A DNA stretch of 64,000 nt from the NCBI GenBank assembly GCA_910589415.1, contig OU342638.1:36925579-36989578 (forward strand), written 5' to 3'. This document shows, piece after piece, positions 42,952 to 56,300 of this stretch. Below the pieces are notes generated by a model that made no database searches, was not told the origin of the DNA, and saw only the letters and a program-made list of their open reading frames with translations. Numbering within the stretch: position 1 is the first letter of the stretch; the number at the start of each line of letters is the position of its first letter. The DNA comes from Malachius bipustulatus (lineage: Eukaryota; Arthropoda; Insecta; Coleoptera; Melyridae). The translations under genes and the position numbers were made by a program.

Positions 42952-45900
42952 CTAATTGTTATACTGCTCCGGGAGGACATAGGAGATGTCGTCCCAGGGA
43001 TGCCGGTACAGACCCTGCTTCAGTCTCTTCTGATCCATGTAATGACCGATGAACCCGATGGAACGTCCCAGCACAAACAGGGAATTTATCGCCCCGATGT
43101 TAATGTACTCTTGAGCCTCCTCGCTGTGGAACAAGCAAAACGATTAGATAACATTCAGACCGCTAAGCGCTTAGTAGAGTCAAGTACCTTGTGAAACTTC
43201 CGCAATTCCTCAACATGTCCACAAACGAACACGCAATGACCCCGTCAACGTTCAATATAAGATTCGGCTTCTTGCTGGTGGTGATCTTCTCCACTTCCAG
43301 CGCGTACAATAACAAAGGAGTCGCCGGGAAATTCGCGATCACAAACTCTTTCACGATCTTCACCCTCTGGTCCGGATTGTTGATCGATTTCACCCTGTGC
43401 CCTATTCCCATTATAAGCTGACCCTTGTTGCGCATATGATTCACAAACTCGGTGGGGTGTAAGCCTGGAAGCAATTACCAAATTATTATTTACGAATAAT
43501 TAACAATCTTATTAATAAAAAAAACTTACCGGTATCGTAAGCGTCACTGAATTGCTTGGCGGCACCGTCCAAGGCGCCCCCGAACCTGTCCCCGATCGTC
43601 AACAGTCCGGACACCAGGCTCGATACGAGATCCTTCCCGGCCCGGGCGCACACGATCGTGTTGTGCGCCCCCGAGACGGCCGGTCCGTGATCCGCCGTGA
43701 CCATCAGGCACATCTCAAAGAACTTGCACACATACGGGGGCAAGCACCGCTGGAACCAGAGCAGCGAGATGACTCCTCCGATGCCCACGTTCTTCTGCAG
43801 TACATCCGAAATCGGCATGCCTGAATGAATTTAAAACAGGGTTAGCGCTCTCCGAACTAATCAGGGTCTTGCTTTACTCACCGGCATAAACCAACTCCTG
43901 TCCTCGTTCGTCGCATATACTCGTCATGAAACTGGCCGGCTTGCGGATCAGCCCCAACTCCCTCGCCCAACTGTAGTCCATGGGAACGGTCGGCGGGGGC
44001 ACTTCGGCAGCTGGGATGATTATGCCGTGCGATACTAGCTCTTCGTAAACTCGGGCGATTACCTCGCCGAGATAATCGAACGATTCGGGTACGTGAGCCC
44101 CGGCCTCTTTCAGTGCGGCGTTCTTTGCTGTTGCAGTCTCTCTAATAATACGAATAACATTATGAAAAACACTTTCAGTAAGAGAAAAGAAAAAAATGAA
44201 GAAAGTGACAGTAAAAAATTGAAACCACTCACCTGTTACTGTTTGCGCAGCTGCCGGCGTGCCCGAACTGCACTTCGCTGCTGAACATACCGGCGCACGT
44301 CCCGATGCACCAGGCGACCAGCGGTTTCCTAATGCGTCCGTCCTTCAGCGCCTCGCACACCTCGTACTCCTCGACGCCGCCCACCTCGCCCAGCAGCACG
44401 ATCATCTTGACGCGCTCGTCGTGCTGGTAACGCATGATGTGGTCCATAAAGGTCGTGCCCGGATAGCGGTCGCCGCCTATCGCGACGCCCTCGTGCACCC
44501 CGTCCGTCGCCTTCGAGACGATGTTATTCAGCTCGTTGGACATGCCGCCCGAACGGGAGACGTATGCGACCGAGCCGGGACGGTACAGCTTCGAATGGAG
44601 GATGTTGTCCATCATGCCGCCCGTGTTGCCGATCTTGAAACAACCTGTCGACATTTTCCGAGTGAAATTAAAGAGGAAAAAAAATCAAGGCGAGTCTTAC
44701 CAGGCTTGAGACCGCCGACAGTGGCCGGTCCGATGATGTTGACGTGTTTTTCGTTGGCCAGCTTAATCAGCTTGCGGGTCTGGTTCTCGGGGATTCCCTC
44801 GGCGATGATGGCGATCGTTCTGATCTGGGGGAATTCCATGGTCTCGACGGTGCTCTGGTAGGCCGACCGGAGGGAGGCGAAATTCACCAGGACATCGGCC
44901 TCCGGGTGCTTCGTCATGGCATCGTGCATTTTCTTGTAAACTAAACGTAACGTTAATATTTTAATTCCCGTTGCAGGTGAATGATGGGCGTACTAACCGG
45001 GGATGAGGACCTCCTTGTGTCCCCAGTAGTATTTCTGCTTGTGGTCGCCGGTGAAGGGATAGATGACGGCGACGACGCTTGGTTCCGGGCGACTGCACAC
45101 GAAATCAAAATCGAGCATGCTCTGAATGGCACGGCTCTGCATCCCCCACACGATCGCCTTGGTCTTGTCGGTGAACAACGGCTTGTTACTTGACGGAGCG
45201 TCGCCCGACTAAAACGGCACTTGGGTTAATTCGGGGGGCTCTTTATCGCGGTTCCTTTTGGGCGAACGTATTTACGAATGAAAGAGAAGGACGATTTTTT
45301 TTTTATTGAATAGAACGGAATGAAAATCGTGAATTTACCTGCATGTTTTCTATGGAGATTTTAGCTATGGTCGGTCGGACAACTTCCTTAAAAATATCCA
45401 ATAGTATGAATATAATCAGAACAATACTGTATAAAGAAATTTCGAGCTGTAGTAGCAATCATTAAAATTAATAAGCGATTCGTTGCCTACATAAAGAAAA
45501 TTATTACACGAATTACCAAAAAAAAAGCCACTTTTATATACAGCAATTATTTAAATACCTTTAAATAACTGATTAAAAAAAAAGGAAAGAATTGTTAATA
45601 AATTACTAAAACGAAGCGTTAAATAAGAAAATAAATTCCAGCGAGCCATAGCCCAAACCACCAACCAATTCATCAAGTAATACGATTGGGAGTGAGACTC
45701 ATTGCTGCTCTCTGGAAATGACAGTCAATAGCCCTGTCGCTAACGTCAAATCAAATGTCAGATCTGATGTGTCATTTCATTGTCGAAATATCTAATTTAA
45801 TCTCAGACCAAATCTTTTAACATAACAAGGGAACATAATTATTAATAGGGGGATAATTAGATTTCCTTGTTATTAGTTTTATTATAGTTTTTTTCGAAAT

Positions 45901-48428
45901 TGAAAAGAAATATTGGCTATTGTCACTTCTCAAGCAACATCTGACAAAATAATATTTTAGTAGATCTTTTTACTAACAAAAACTCGCCAACAAGCTATTG
46001 ACATGGACCTTGTCAAGTTTTTTAGTTGTCAAGTCTTAGTTCCATCATTTCCAAAAGAGGCAGCACTATCATAATCATTCATAACTGACCAGACCACCAC
46101 TTGCATTACAAGATTACCTTGTATTGTGTATGTATGTATGTACAAAATATATACAAAATAATGTACATTAGTATTAGTTATTAGAACCTTAAGATTATGT
46201 AATTAAGATGTTCTTGATTGAAAATCATCTGATGGGCGAAAGTAAAAGCCATTTTTACAAGTCACAAATTTTGTACAATAATTGTTATTTCTTTACTACC
46301 GATTAACAATTTATAATAGTGTGCTAAACCTATTTTGCAGCTTTTTTTTTATAAAATTATCAACAAGCCCGAATAGTGCCTCAAAAACAATTATGAGAAC
46401 TACCAAGACCAAGAGGTTCTCTCCCTCCTGAAATGTCAAGAAAATAAAATGCCCATAGATTTAGTGACTGAATTTAACTCCAGGGTAGATGTGGATATAT
46501 CAATAATAAATCCATGACCATGTCATTATCTTGAATTTCAAGAGGAAAATCTAACAATGACACTTTCGCCAATCAGAAGAGAAACATCTACTTACACAAT
46601 TAAATACAAAACTTTAAAAAAGAAGAAGAAGAAGAAGAATGAATGAATGACACACCACACTTTAATGAGCACAACCACTCCGACCAACCACCCAACCAAC
46701 CTTGCTGGGAGCTTTGATGACGCATTTCGACGACACGTCCATCCCGTCCACGCTGTTAGCGTCCAGGCATTTCTTGTTCGGCTGCTTATCGCCGCTGGGT
46801 AACAGGAAATTCGCCGTCGCAAACTCGACATTGTTCTCCTGAGGAATCGGCCTCGTCCCTAACGCCATTCCGACAATCGACGTCATGTGAGTCTCTGGAC
46901 CGAACACATACAACGGGATGCCTGCCAAACACACACAAAACGGTAAAAAAACTAATATAAAAAAAAAAAGACCGAGAGAGGACTCACCGAGTGTCTGCCC
47001 GACTTCCCGCATCCTCCTCAGACCCTCCTGGTAATTCGGACCGGCTCGTCTCACGAATATCGAGATCTTGTGCTCGATCAGACGCTCCTGGAACTCGACC
47101 AGGGCGGTTATGATGCCCCGGAACGTGGCGGCGACGTTCGTGAAGTTCGCTATCCCGCCGCCCGTGATCAGGACCTTGCCCTTCGGGTGCTTCTCCTGAG
47201 TCATCAACGAGAGGATCGTTTTGGCGTACTCGTAAGTTTGTTGCTCCGAGGGGGCACCTGCGAAAATTACGACATCGTTAGGAGGATTATTTCATGATTT
47301 GGCGCAAATGGGAACCAACCGGAATATTCCCCGTAATTGGCCAACTCGCCGGCGCCTCCCAGATCGCAAATGGTGTCGCTGTAAATGACGGAAGCGCCTC
47401 CTCCGGCTACCATCGTCCAGATCCGCCCGGATTTATTCAAGATGGTCAGCTTCAAGCTGGCGCCCGATTTCGAATCCAGATCCGCTATGTAAGCTTCCTC
47501 TGTAAGAATAATTAATAAAAAATAAATAATAGACCCACTCAAACAGAACACGGTTCGTACCGGGGAAGGCGTCTCGTCCGAACGGCGGTGGGTAATCGAT
47601 CTCGCCCCACATCGGCTTGCAGAGGTAATCGGCAGTTGCGTCCAGCTTGGCTGCCAAATCGAGGACGTAGATTTCTTTATCCGTCACGACCAACGGGTTT
47701 ATTTCCAGGTAAGTGAAGTAGAGATCGACGTACAGCTTGTACAGGTTGGTGATGAACCTGGCGATCATGGGTTTCTTGCCGGGAGCGACTTTCCCGAGCA
47801 GTTTTTCGGTCACGGTCGATTCATCGATCTGCAACAAAATATTATGATTCATAGTTCTTCTAGTCACTTTCACGACCTGAAAAACTTACCTGGTCCCCGA
47901 CCGGCACCTCCAGCTTGACAGCTTTGGCGTCCACGTCGCCCACGTCGACGCCTCCCTCGTGGTAAAAGAGAATCGTGTCGCCGTGCCTGTGCGAGTAGAT
48001 GCACGTGTACACCTCCTCGTCCTGCTTGTGCGGCACAAACGGCTCGATCAGGAACGTGCGCAGCTTGCCCGTCGCCGAGCCGATCTTGATCTCCTTGTCC
48101 ATGCGGTCCGAGATCCACTGGGACACCTCCGGCGCCGTCTTGTTCACCGATATCAGACCTGGCGAGTTTCGTGGTTAATGGGTGATGATCGAATGTTTAG
48201 ACAAGTCAGGTCAGGGATTTACTCACCGAGTTTTCCTCTTCGTTTGATCAATTGATCGGGTTTCGCGACCAGCTTCTCGGTCTTGATCCACGGGTTCGAG
48301 GCGACGATTTGATCAAAAGTGTCGCCCAGTTTGACTGTGGCGAATCTGCAGTGGACGGCCGCCGTGTCTTTCAGGTGCCGGTTCAGCAGGTCTTTGCCGG
48401 TGGCTTCTCTTATTGCCTTCGCTGACAT
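42952..48428 (-). CDS. ACLY: ATP-citrate synthase (ATP-citrate lyase)
   Basis: Cytosolic homotetramer that converts citrate, CoA and ATP to acetyl-CoA and oxaloacetate for fatty-acid and sterol synthesis and histone acetylation. Fourteen minus-strand coding exons: 48428-48227, 48158-47890, 47828-47561, 47499-47320, 47257-46988, 46921-46701, 45385-45338, 45208-44998, 44940-44701, 44644-44233, 44141-43882, 43820-43530, 43464-43188 and 43123-42952. All phases agree, giving 1106 aa (human 1101-1105). The N-terminal ATP-grasp/citrate part includes [14 protein letters not shown] and [10 protein letters not shown]. The phospho-histidine motif VQFGHAGSC is at about residue 765. The citrate-synthase-like C-terminus includes [26 protein letters not shown] and ends [18 protein letters not shown]. 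The 48-nt exon 45385-45338 lies in the variable linker before KAIVWGMQ. A splice acceptor just 5' of the ATG (TTGCACAG) shows a non-coding first exon upstream. Confidence 0.97.
45386..46700. other. Large ACLY intron
   Basis: 1.3-kb intron, the longest in the gene, before the variable-linker exon. It is AT-rich with a short (GAA)n run near 46620-46640 and a stretch at about 46500-46570 that resembles the degenerate repeat at 58470-58520 (AATAAATCCATG). No ORF. Confidence 0.5.
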
Positions 48429-49080
48429 CTCGGATTATTTCTGTGCAAGGAAAAAGAGAGAGGGTCGAGTTTTTTTAAAGTAGATGAATTGTATCTCTTT
48501 TATTATAGTAAGTATTGTCAAATTGAGACGATAACGTCGTAAATATGACACTCACTTGGACTAATTGCAAGAAGAAATGAACAAAAATTTAAAATAAAAT
48601 TAACAAGGATGCTATTTCAATTTTCAATGACAGTTCCGGAGGTTACTCCTCCAATAAATCCACCACCGTTTCATTTTCCTGAAGTTTCAGAGGGAGAGGG
48701 GTCTAATAATGCCCACCAATGTCTCAATTCATCAGGTTCATGTGAATAAATAATTTTCTTAATTTGATTCTTCTGTGATTTGATCATTCAACAATCCATT
48801 AAACGTACAAATGCGCACGCGTAGCTGCCATGGAGGTAGTAACCGCCTAAAATTGATGATTTCCTAGTCAAAGGATTAAGGCAAGTTAGAAGTATGATTG
48901 GTTGCATAATAATTAATAAGGGTTGGTTTTTTTTATAACTTCCTTATACCTAGCCGTATTACTACATTTTTCAGGGAATAGAGGAATAGATATAAACGAA
49001 AGTTCATTACAAATATAATCTATAAAATTATCACTTTTTTCGAATAATTTTACTCACATTCATTAATTTAGTATCTGAAC
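48429..49080. other. 5' leader and upstream region of ACLY
   Basis: A splice acceptor sits immediately upstream of the ATG, so this is probably 5'-UTR intron. The segment 48625-48715 resembles the dispersed repeat near 8000 and 58150. No coding sequence seen. Confidence 0.4.
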
Positions 49081-49281
49081 GCGGCCGGGCATCTTGACGC
49101 ATGCGTGAACCGTTTGAAATGAAGGAAAATCAAAGAAATTCATGACGTAATTTCATGTTCTTTATTCTATTTTACTGCAGTTAGACGACCTGTTTGAAAT
49201 TATACGCGCATGCGTTATTTTAAGAAACAATTTTTTTATGCAAATAGACAGTAGTTTCTCTTTGATAGAACAGGAGACCTA

Positions 49282-49331
49282 GGGAATCTGCATTACCGAC
49301 ACTAACGTAGTAAGCGGTAATAGAGGTTCCC
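49282..49331. mobile_element. 50-bp ends-only M1 element, inverted copy
   Basis: GGGAATCTGCATTACCGACA, then CTAACGTAGTAAGCGGTAAT, then AGAGGTTCCC, the reverse complement of the element at 20571-20621 with a few changes. TA precedes it (49280-49281). Confidence 0.7.
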
Positions 49332-49577
49332 TTGGGAGACCTTCTGCACGTAGGCATTCTTATAAATAAATAAATAAATAATTTAATTTTTGATTTCTTC
49401 TCTTATTGTCTGAGCACACTTGCGCATAGAATCAAAATCCCTTTTGGAACACCCATGACATAATATATGATTTCGACGCGGTTAGAATATTCAAAAGGCG
49501 CTTTTGATTTTTCTGCATCTTAAAAGGTCATATAAATCATTTTTGCACCTTGGTGAAGTTTCTTATTCGGTTTTGCT

Positions 49578-49922
49578 GGGGTGCGTTCACAATAAACGCC
49601 GTTTGCAGGAGTTGCCCTAAACCGTTCAGAATAAAATTGGGTACACGCCCGTCATGCGCAGAAAAAAAAGTGATAAATGAGAACAGCTGATCGAATTTTC
49701 TGAATCATGAGTATAAGAACATGACGTTTCAGGTTTTATCGAATTATATTGCCCATTTTTAATGAGTAATCAAAAATGGAAAATTTTATAACATCAAAAA
49801 AGTTAGGTTATGTACATTAAACAGTGAAACTTCTGAGAGATTTTATTTTAAAACAACACACAAGCAGGAACTCCCGGTAGATTGTTTACCACCTTAACGG
49901 CGCGTTATTGTGAACGCAGCCC
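49578..49922. mobile_element. 345-bp MITE with GTGCGTTCACAATAA ends
   Basis: The left end GGGGTGCGTTCACAATAAAC and the reversed right end GGGCTGCGTTCACAATAACG are clearly related inverted repeats. The interior is non-coding. No unambiguous target duplication. It interrupts the degenerate tandem repeat. Confidence 0.65.
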
Positions 49923-50350
49923 TGAAGTGTGGAAATGTTTGAAATTATCCGCGCATGCGTTATTTTATTATTAAGAGAACTCGTTTCTAAAAAAGGAAAC
50001 CTGCACGTAAACGTTCTTATTATTATAAGTAAACAATTTTCTTATTTTATGGCCTGAGCAATCTTTCCATAGAATTTCTTCTAGAACACTTGCAGAAAAT
50101 CTGTCGACAATCTGCTGAGCGCGGCTCCTTGACGCATGCGTTCAGGATTCAAATCAAAAGGCTTTGTTCATTTTTCTTTATCTGACACGTCACACTATAA
50201 TAATAATTGTCCGGTCCCGGTCATGTTTCTTTTTCTTTTCTATTTTTTTTTTACTTAAATAACGAACAGCTGTTTGAAATAATCCATGCAGTTATAATAA
50301 GAGATTTTCTGTACCTAGATAGACGCTCGTTTCTAAAACAGGTGACCTTC

Positions 50351-53300
50351 TGACTCTGACAGAAGTGACGTATTACTTTCTGATTCTATAAATTCGGAAA
50401 GTACGTGACGTCACGTGGAGACCAACCTAACATGAACATAATTATCAAAAGGTACTTGTTTCAAGTATTACACTTTAAATGGCCGCAATATAGAACAAAA
50501 ACATTCGTAATTACAGTTGCAGCACGCTTTAATCAGTTTTAAACAGTGACCGAACAAAATAAGTAATTTAAATGATTGCAATTAAAATAATTAAAAGGTA
50601 TCATTAGAAGCATCGAAAGCGGCAGTAAACATCAAGTAGGATAATACGAAACCATTAAAATTAATTAAGTATTCAAGAAAAGAGTGACATAAAATGAAAA
50701 AAGGAAGATCTTCACACACAAAAACAAAAAAAAAAAAAAACATTAGAGAATGCTTATTAGCTTATAAACGATCAATTTATTGTTGAATGCAAACGGTGAG
50801 AAAACCTTAAAACTTTTACACAGACTTATAAAAAATGCTACTTATTGGAATTGAAATTTTACATGTCTAATAATTCTTCTCGCGAATTACCTACTGCGTT
50901 TCCTTGAATTATCAACAGGTGCCTAATAATATTAATAATATAACAAATAAATAAAAAATTGATTGGAGCAAAGTGCAACTCAAAAAATTATGGGACCAAT
51001 ATACCTATTAGGTATACCTGCTGGTACCAGTGGTAAAACCAAAAACAATGTCACATATACATGATGATTCGGTGCTTTTAGTTTTTATAATTCCAGCAAT
51101 GATTAATAATTCAATTTTATAATTTTCTGATTATTTATCTGAAGGCATCGTGTAGTGGAATTTGCCTACAAATCAGACGTCCTGGGACTTTCCGATTCCT
51201 CGCGATTACCTTACCAACTACCAGTACTAGTATAAACTACCTACTTCAACTTAAAAAAATATAAATCTATACCTGAGCCAGGCAATTGGAATGACCTTGA
51301 CAGCAACCGCCATTGAAATTCTCATCAAATTTGTAGGTATTTTCTTTTAAACAAATTATTTATATTTTATTATAATTCGTTATTGTTATCGTAGAAATGA
51401 AGAAAAATTTCTGCGTTTCAATCCAACAATAACTGGGAATTTAAATCAGTAGCACGCACGCATACAAGGTGCATTTTACGCTCGTGATTCTATGACCTAA
51501 TTCTAATGGAATTGTATGCAAATTAGTGTTACAAAATAAAATTGCAAATTTTTTTCTCATTCACCACGTGCTTGCCCGTTTCCTTATCGGGAAACCAACA
51601 ACAACTCCGGCAGTTGGGATTGTTGAAAACGTTAAAGGGAGTCTTAGCGCCCTAATTTCAGCTTTTTTTTCGTCAGCTTAATAATGAAGCAGGCTCTTCT
51701 CATGCAGACGATAAATAAAACAGCCTTTCGGTGCCTTTAAAGTAAAAATCACGAACTGTCAAAACTTGTGATAGCTGTCAAAAATGTCATATTTCAATTT
51801 CCACATCACCTAGTTTAAAAAATAAAAATCAAGCCGCCTCTCTATTGCTTAAAACCCAATCATAGCGGTAATAAACGCCATCAAAAATATCATTTTTTAA
51901 TTACCTACCACGTCATAGAACAAGTTTTATGAAAAAATATATTGAAGCGATTTTTGGAAGAAAATTAAAAAAAAGTAACCTAGATTTGGAAAAGCGATAA
52001 CTGGTTCATTAAAACTGGCATTGAATTGATTGAATTATCTCCCAGTCCTCCCATCTTCCGTCCTTGAGCGAAATAAAAACTGACAGAATTATACTGGCTA
52101 AATACCTAGGCAACATGCCCAGAATCAACAAATCGAAAAAATAAAAAAACTAACGAAACTATCAACTGTCAGATTACCTCACCATTCTCTATAAATTAAT
52201 GGCCTTCGTATAATGGTGCGTCAGGTCAGTGTCAGCCATTCCACTTATTGAGCATTAAAGAATTAGGTAGAGAAGTTTCTTAACGCACACTACGTCACAA
52301 CAAATAATTAAATCAGATTCTTTTCTCTCTCTCTATCTCTCTCTCTCTCTCTCTCTCTTTGGCGCCATAAAAGCAGAAATTAACGTTAATTAATTATAGT
52401 TTTAGAACTAACAACAACTGAAAAATCATACAAATCAGCGGTGGATAAAAATTTCAATACAACAAAATGTCAAAATTAACAAACTGTCATGTATAATTAT
52501 TTTTAAAGATAGCGTAAATCGGCCAAAATTGCTTCAGGACAAGCAACGAGGCATAAATTCTATAGAAAATGGCACAAATTAACGTAAAAATTGACAAATA
52601 ACGTTCCAAAATGACATACCCCGTCAAAAAAATTATAAAACGTGACATAAAAGTGTAATCAAGAAGATTACCAATCGAGACGTCATTCAATGCTCAAAAG
52701 AAAATTATTAAAGCAAAAAGACAGCCAAAAAGATTTAAAAAATGACCTTGACATAAAACTTATTACGAAATGACCAAATTGAAGGTGAATTATAAACAAG
52801 CGCCTAGCGATGCTGCCTCTTTGGAGACTGCAAGAGGCCCGCGCCGGACTTTATATTGTTTTATTCGAAAGGAGACGTCCTGAATTGACCAAAACACTTA
52901 CAGATCATTACCAGGTTAGATCTCTCTCGTTTGATTAAAATCCGGTTCCGGTTACTTATAATGAGTCAGAGTTCATGAAACATTACAACGCGCAACCGCA
53001 GGCCTCTTGTAACTGCCAAAAAGGCAGTGTCGCTGAACGCTGGTGAACTGTAACACGTCACAACATGTCATGCGAACTTGAGAAAGTGTCATAATTTGGC
53101 ACGGTTGTTACACAAGAAGTGTCATACTTTTCAAGGGTGTTTTCAAAAAATTTAATATCGCATTTTTCAATTTGGCCTGAAAATCTGGAATGATTATGAA
53201 ATAAAATAAATCAATAATCAATCCAGGTCCTGGTCCTATTAAAATAAATATAAATAAATAAATTCCACATTAAAACGAGAGAAAGTCGACTCGGTCTGGG

Positions 53301-56300
53301 TGAAAACGAAACTCATGAATAAAACGATTTAAATCCGAACATACCTACCCACCTCGCCCGCACACCATTTTTCTTTATATTTACCTTCAATTAAACAAAA
53401 TAAAAATTAAATCCCAGTTCACTTTTTTTGCACCTCGCGTAATTATTACAAACGACGCGCGCTCACAGGAATCCTCTATTGCAAGCACTCGCGGCGTCAC
53501 CAAGTTCTCTCCACCACTGGCGAATGGAACTAACTGTTTTCAATAAATTAATTTTTAATAGCGGCCGCGATCGCGTGTTCTTATCGTACGACGCGAAAAA
53601 GAAGAAGTGGGGGGGACACCGACCGACTCGAACCGTAAACTTGTACCAACTGAACGACCTCGAGGGGGGTCAAGTGCTTCTTATAGGAATGAGGAAAGGT
53701 GGGCCCATGCCTGGATCGGATGAATGTCACTTGGAAATCATCAGCTGATCATTAAGCGCGATCGTTAGAAAAAATCCATCATCATAGGTGCATGATGAGT
53801 GCCATTAAAGTCGAAACATGGGGTCATAGATCTTCTGATACTGATACCTAGTGTAAGAGCAGAGCCACAGAAGAACAAACAATTTTTGAACGGTTTAGGG
53901 GGGAAAATTACCTATGTTTGCTTAGCTTGGGACGTTGTCCCGGAAAAACTGATCTATTCTAATGTGCAAGTACAAGAAAAAATCTAAAAAGCTAAAATGA
54001 GGTAAATTTGGACAAAATTTACGAATTTCCCTGTTTTTGGGAATATAATATCATCAGATTTTAGGGAAACATTAAATTAAATTATTGGAATTTTACTTAG
54101 AAACCTGGTAAAAGTAAAAATTTACAAAAATGACGAGTCGTAAACAAGACGAAACATTACCGGCATCGAAGAAAAAAAATCCACATCATTTGTTACCTAA
54201 TAATCAATTTGTTACCTAATTAATCCCTCGTTAATTAATAATAATAATAATCATGAAAAGTTTTGCCATAGCTCTCAAAACGACATTGCAACATTGAAAC
54301 AAAATAAATTTGAACTTGTAAAATTGCAAAAAAGAAAGAAACTCGAAGGCACCTTGTACAAGCGATAAGCCGATAAGTACAAACGTTAGCGATTGTCCAA
54401 TGTCACTGAGGTCGCCCTTGAAATCCTTGAATGCACAGGCGGCTATTACGTTATTTATTATTACCGTATAGATACAAAAATTATCGACATCAATATTTGT
54501 TACAAAAACGATCTGTAATATCGAAAATATCGTTCCTATGCGATCTTTTTATCGCCGAGAGGTTATTTGTGTACCTCTTATTATAACGCAATCGAAAATT
54601 GCTTTTCAACAACGACATTATTCATCCAAATAATAAAAACTCGGTACATTATGCGTATGTATGCACTATTGTACCTGAACCTGGTTATATTTCTCAGCAG
54701 GTAAGCGATATGTGATGTAATAACGTGAATCCGGTCACTAACGAAAAATAATTTCATAAATGACGCAATAAAAATATTGATAAATAATCTTAAAAGATAA
54801 AAAAATATAAGTACCCTTCCCATTTACTTTAAATTTCTGCGATCTTCGATTAATTTTTCATAAATTTACCATTCTCCTTTAAAATGTAACAGTATAATCG
54901 CCGTTTTGCGAACCTTAAAGCCGATTTTGCTAACTCTCCAGTGACGTCACACAATCAGATCCTTATCTTATGACGTCACAATAAAGATCCCGTAATTGTA
55001 ACTCGTTCATTTAAATGTCCATCTCTTAACTTATTAATGTGTCATTGTCATCTTATATATTTGTAATTTCTCAAATAGATAACTACCTATATTTGAAATA
55101 AAATAACCCCTACATGTCCAAAAAATGAAAATTACAAACTGTCAGGTTCAAAAACATGTCATGACAAGTTTAATAGTAAAAAAGAAACTATAAAAGAAGT
55201 TATTTCTGATCAAAAATCTGAAGGAAATCGATCTATAATGCTGTCAAAAAATAAAAATGTCTAATGAAAGTGCCCCACAGACAGTTAATTATTGAACGCT
55301 CCAAAACTCCATGTTGTCAAAATTGTCACTTTTAATTTTGTCACTATAAACATGAATGAAGAGAATATTTAATTTATCACCGAAAACTGGGTATTTTTTA
55401 AAACTAAAACACACTACTTATGTCGTTATTATTATTTGTGACGTCACGACATTAATAATTATTGTAAAAATCAATACTCTATTTATAATAAATTTAGTAA
55501 ATAATAATAGTAACTGTAGCCATGGAGATAAGGCGCGTGAAATTTTCCAGCGTTCACGCCTGCGCCGTGCCGATAATGGTGTTGCTGTATTTTGGGTTGC
55601 TTACCCTCTCCTCGTCGATAAATTACCCAAATGTAATAACGGTAACCGCAAAAATACATTTCGAGATTATCCTGGCGTAACAGATAACTTAAAACGATTT
55701 GATTTTGAAGCATAGAATCATTTTTAATTATTTAACCTGCGACCGGCGGCTCAATTATTACGAATTATCAGAAATCTAACCGAATAATTAAATCGGAACC
55801 CGATGACAAATGACGTGTAATGGAGGAGTTGAGATTAATAAAATTGAACTCACTCACCGTTGTTAATTCGAAACAGTTGTCTTCGATAACTGCAGGGATG
55901 TAATTTCGATGTCACCGACTCTTTTTAGATCACTTTTCGTTAATTTTTTTTATTATTTAATACATAGAACCGTAAAAACAACTACACAATCAGTATACAT
56001 CTGCGATGACACTTTTTTTATTTTTTAATCATGTCATTTATCATGACAGTTTACAATTGTCATTATTGTCACTCGATAACAAACGACAGTCATTGAGAGA
56101 TAAAAATTTCATAGAACATTGAACAATCACTGAATATTATGCGACACCTGGTGGAATTTATTCAAACTACTTTATTTATCTATTTAACAGTTTCTTTTAT
56201 ATGAAATTTATCTTTTGCATTTTGCAAAAGGGCGATTTATTTAAATTAATTAATATTGATTATCTTAACATTGAATTGATAACAAAGGCTGATTTAATTG

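Larger units (their letters stand above)
49080..50350. repeat. Degenerate tandem repeat, about three units
   Basis: Recurring blocks are GTTTGAAATTATACGCGCAT (49192) and GTTTGAAATTATCCGCGCAT (49938), with a decayed third at 50271; TTGACGCATGCGT at 49093 and 50134; and GTTTCT ... GAGACC/GGAAACC/GGTGACC strings after each. The apparent unit is about 350-400 bp once inserted elements (49282-49331, 49578-49922) are removed. It is non-coding. Confidence 0.6.

Noticed and set aside
53479..53748. 89-codon plus-strand frame in a CpG-richer patch
   Set aside because: No recognisable domain and no supporting exon structure; it could be leader sequence. Not enough to call a gene.
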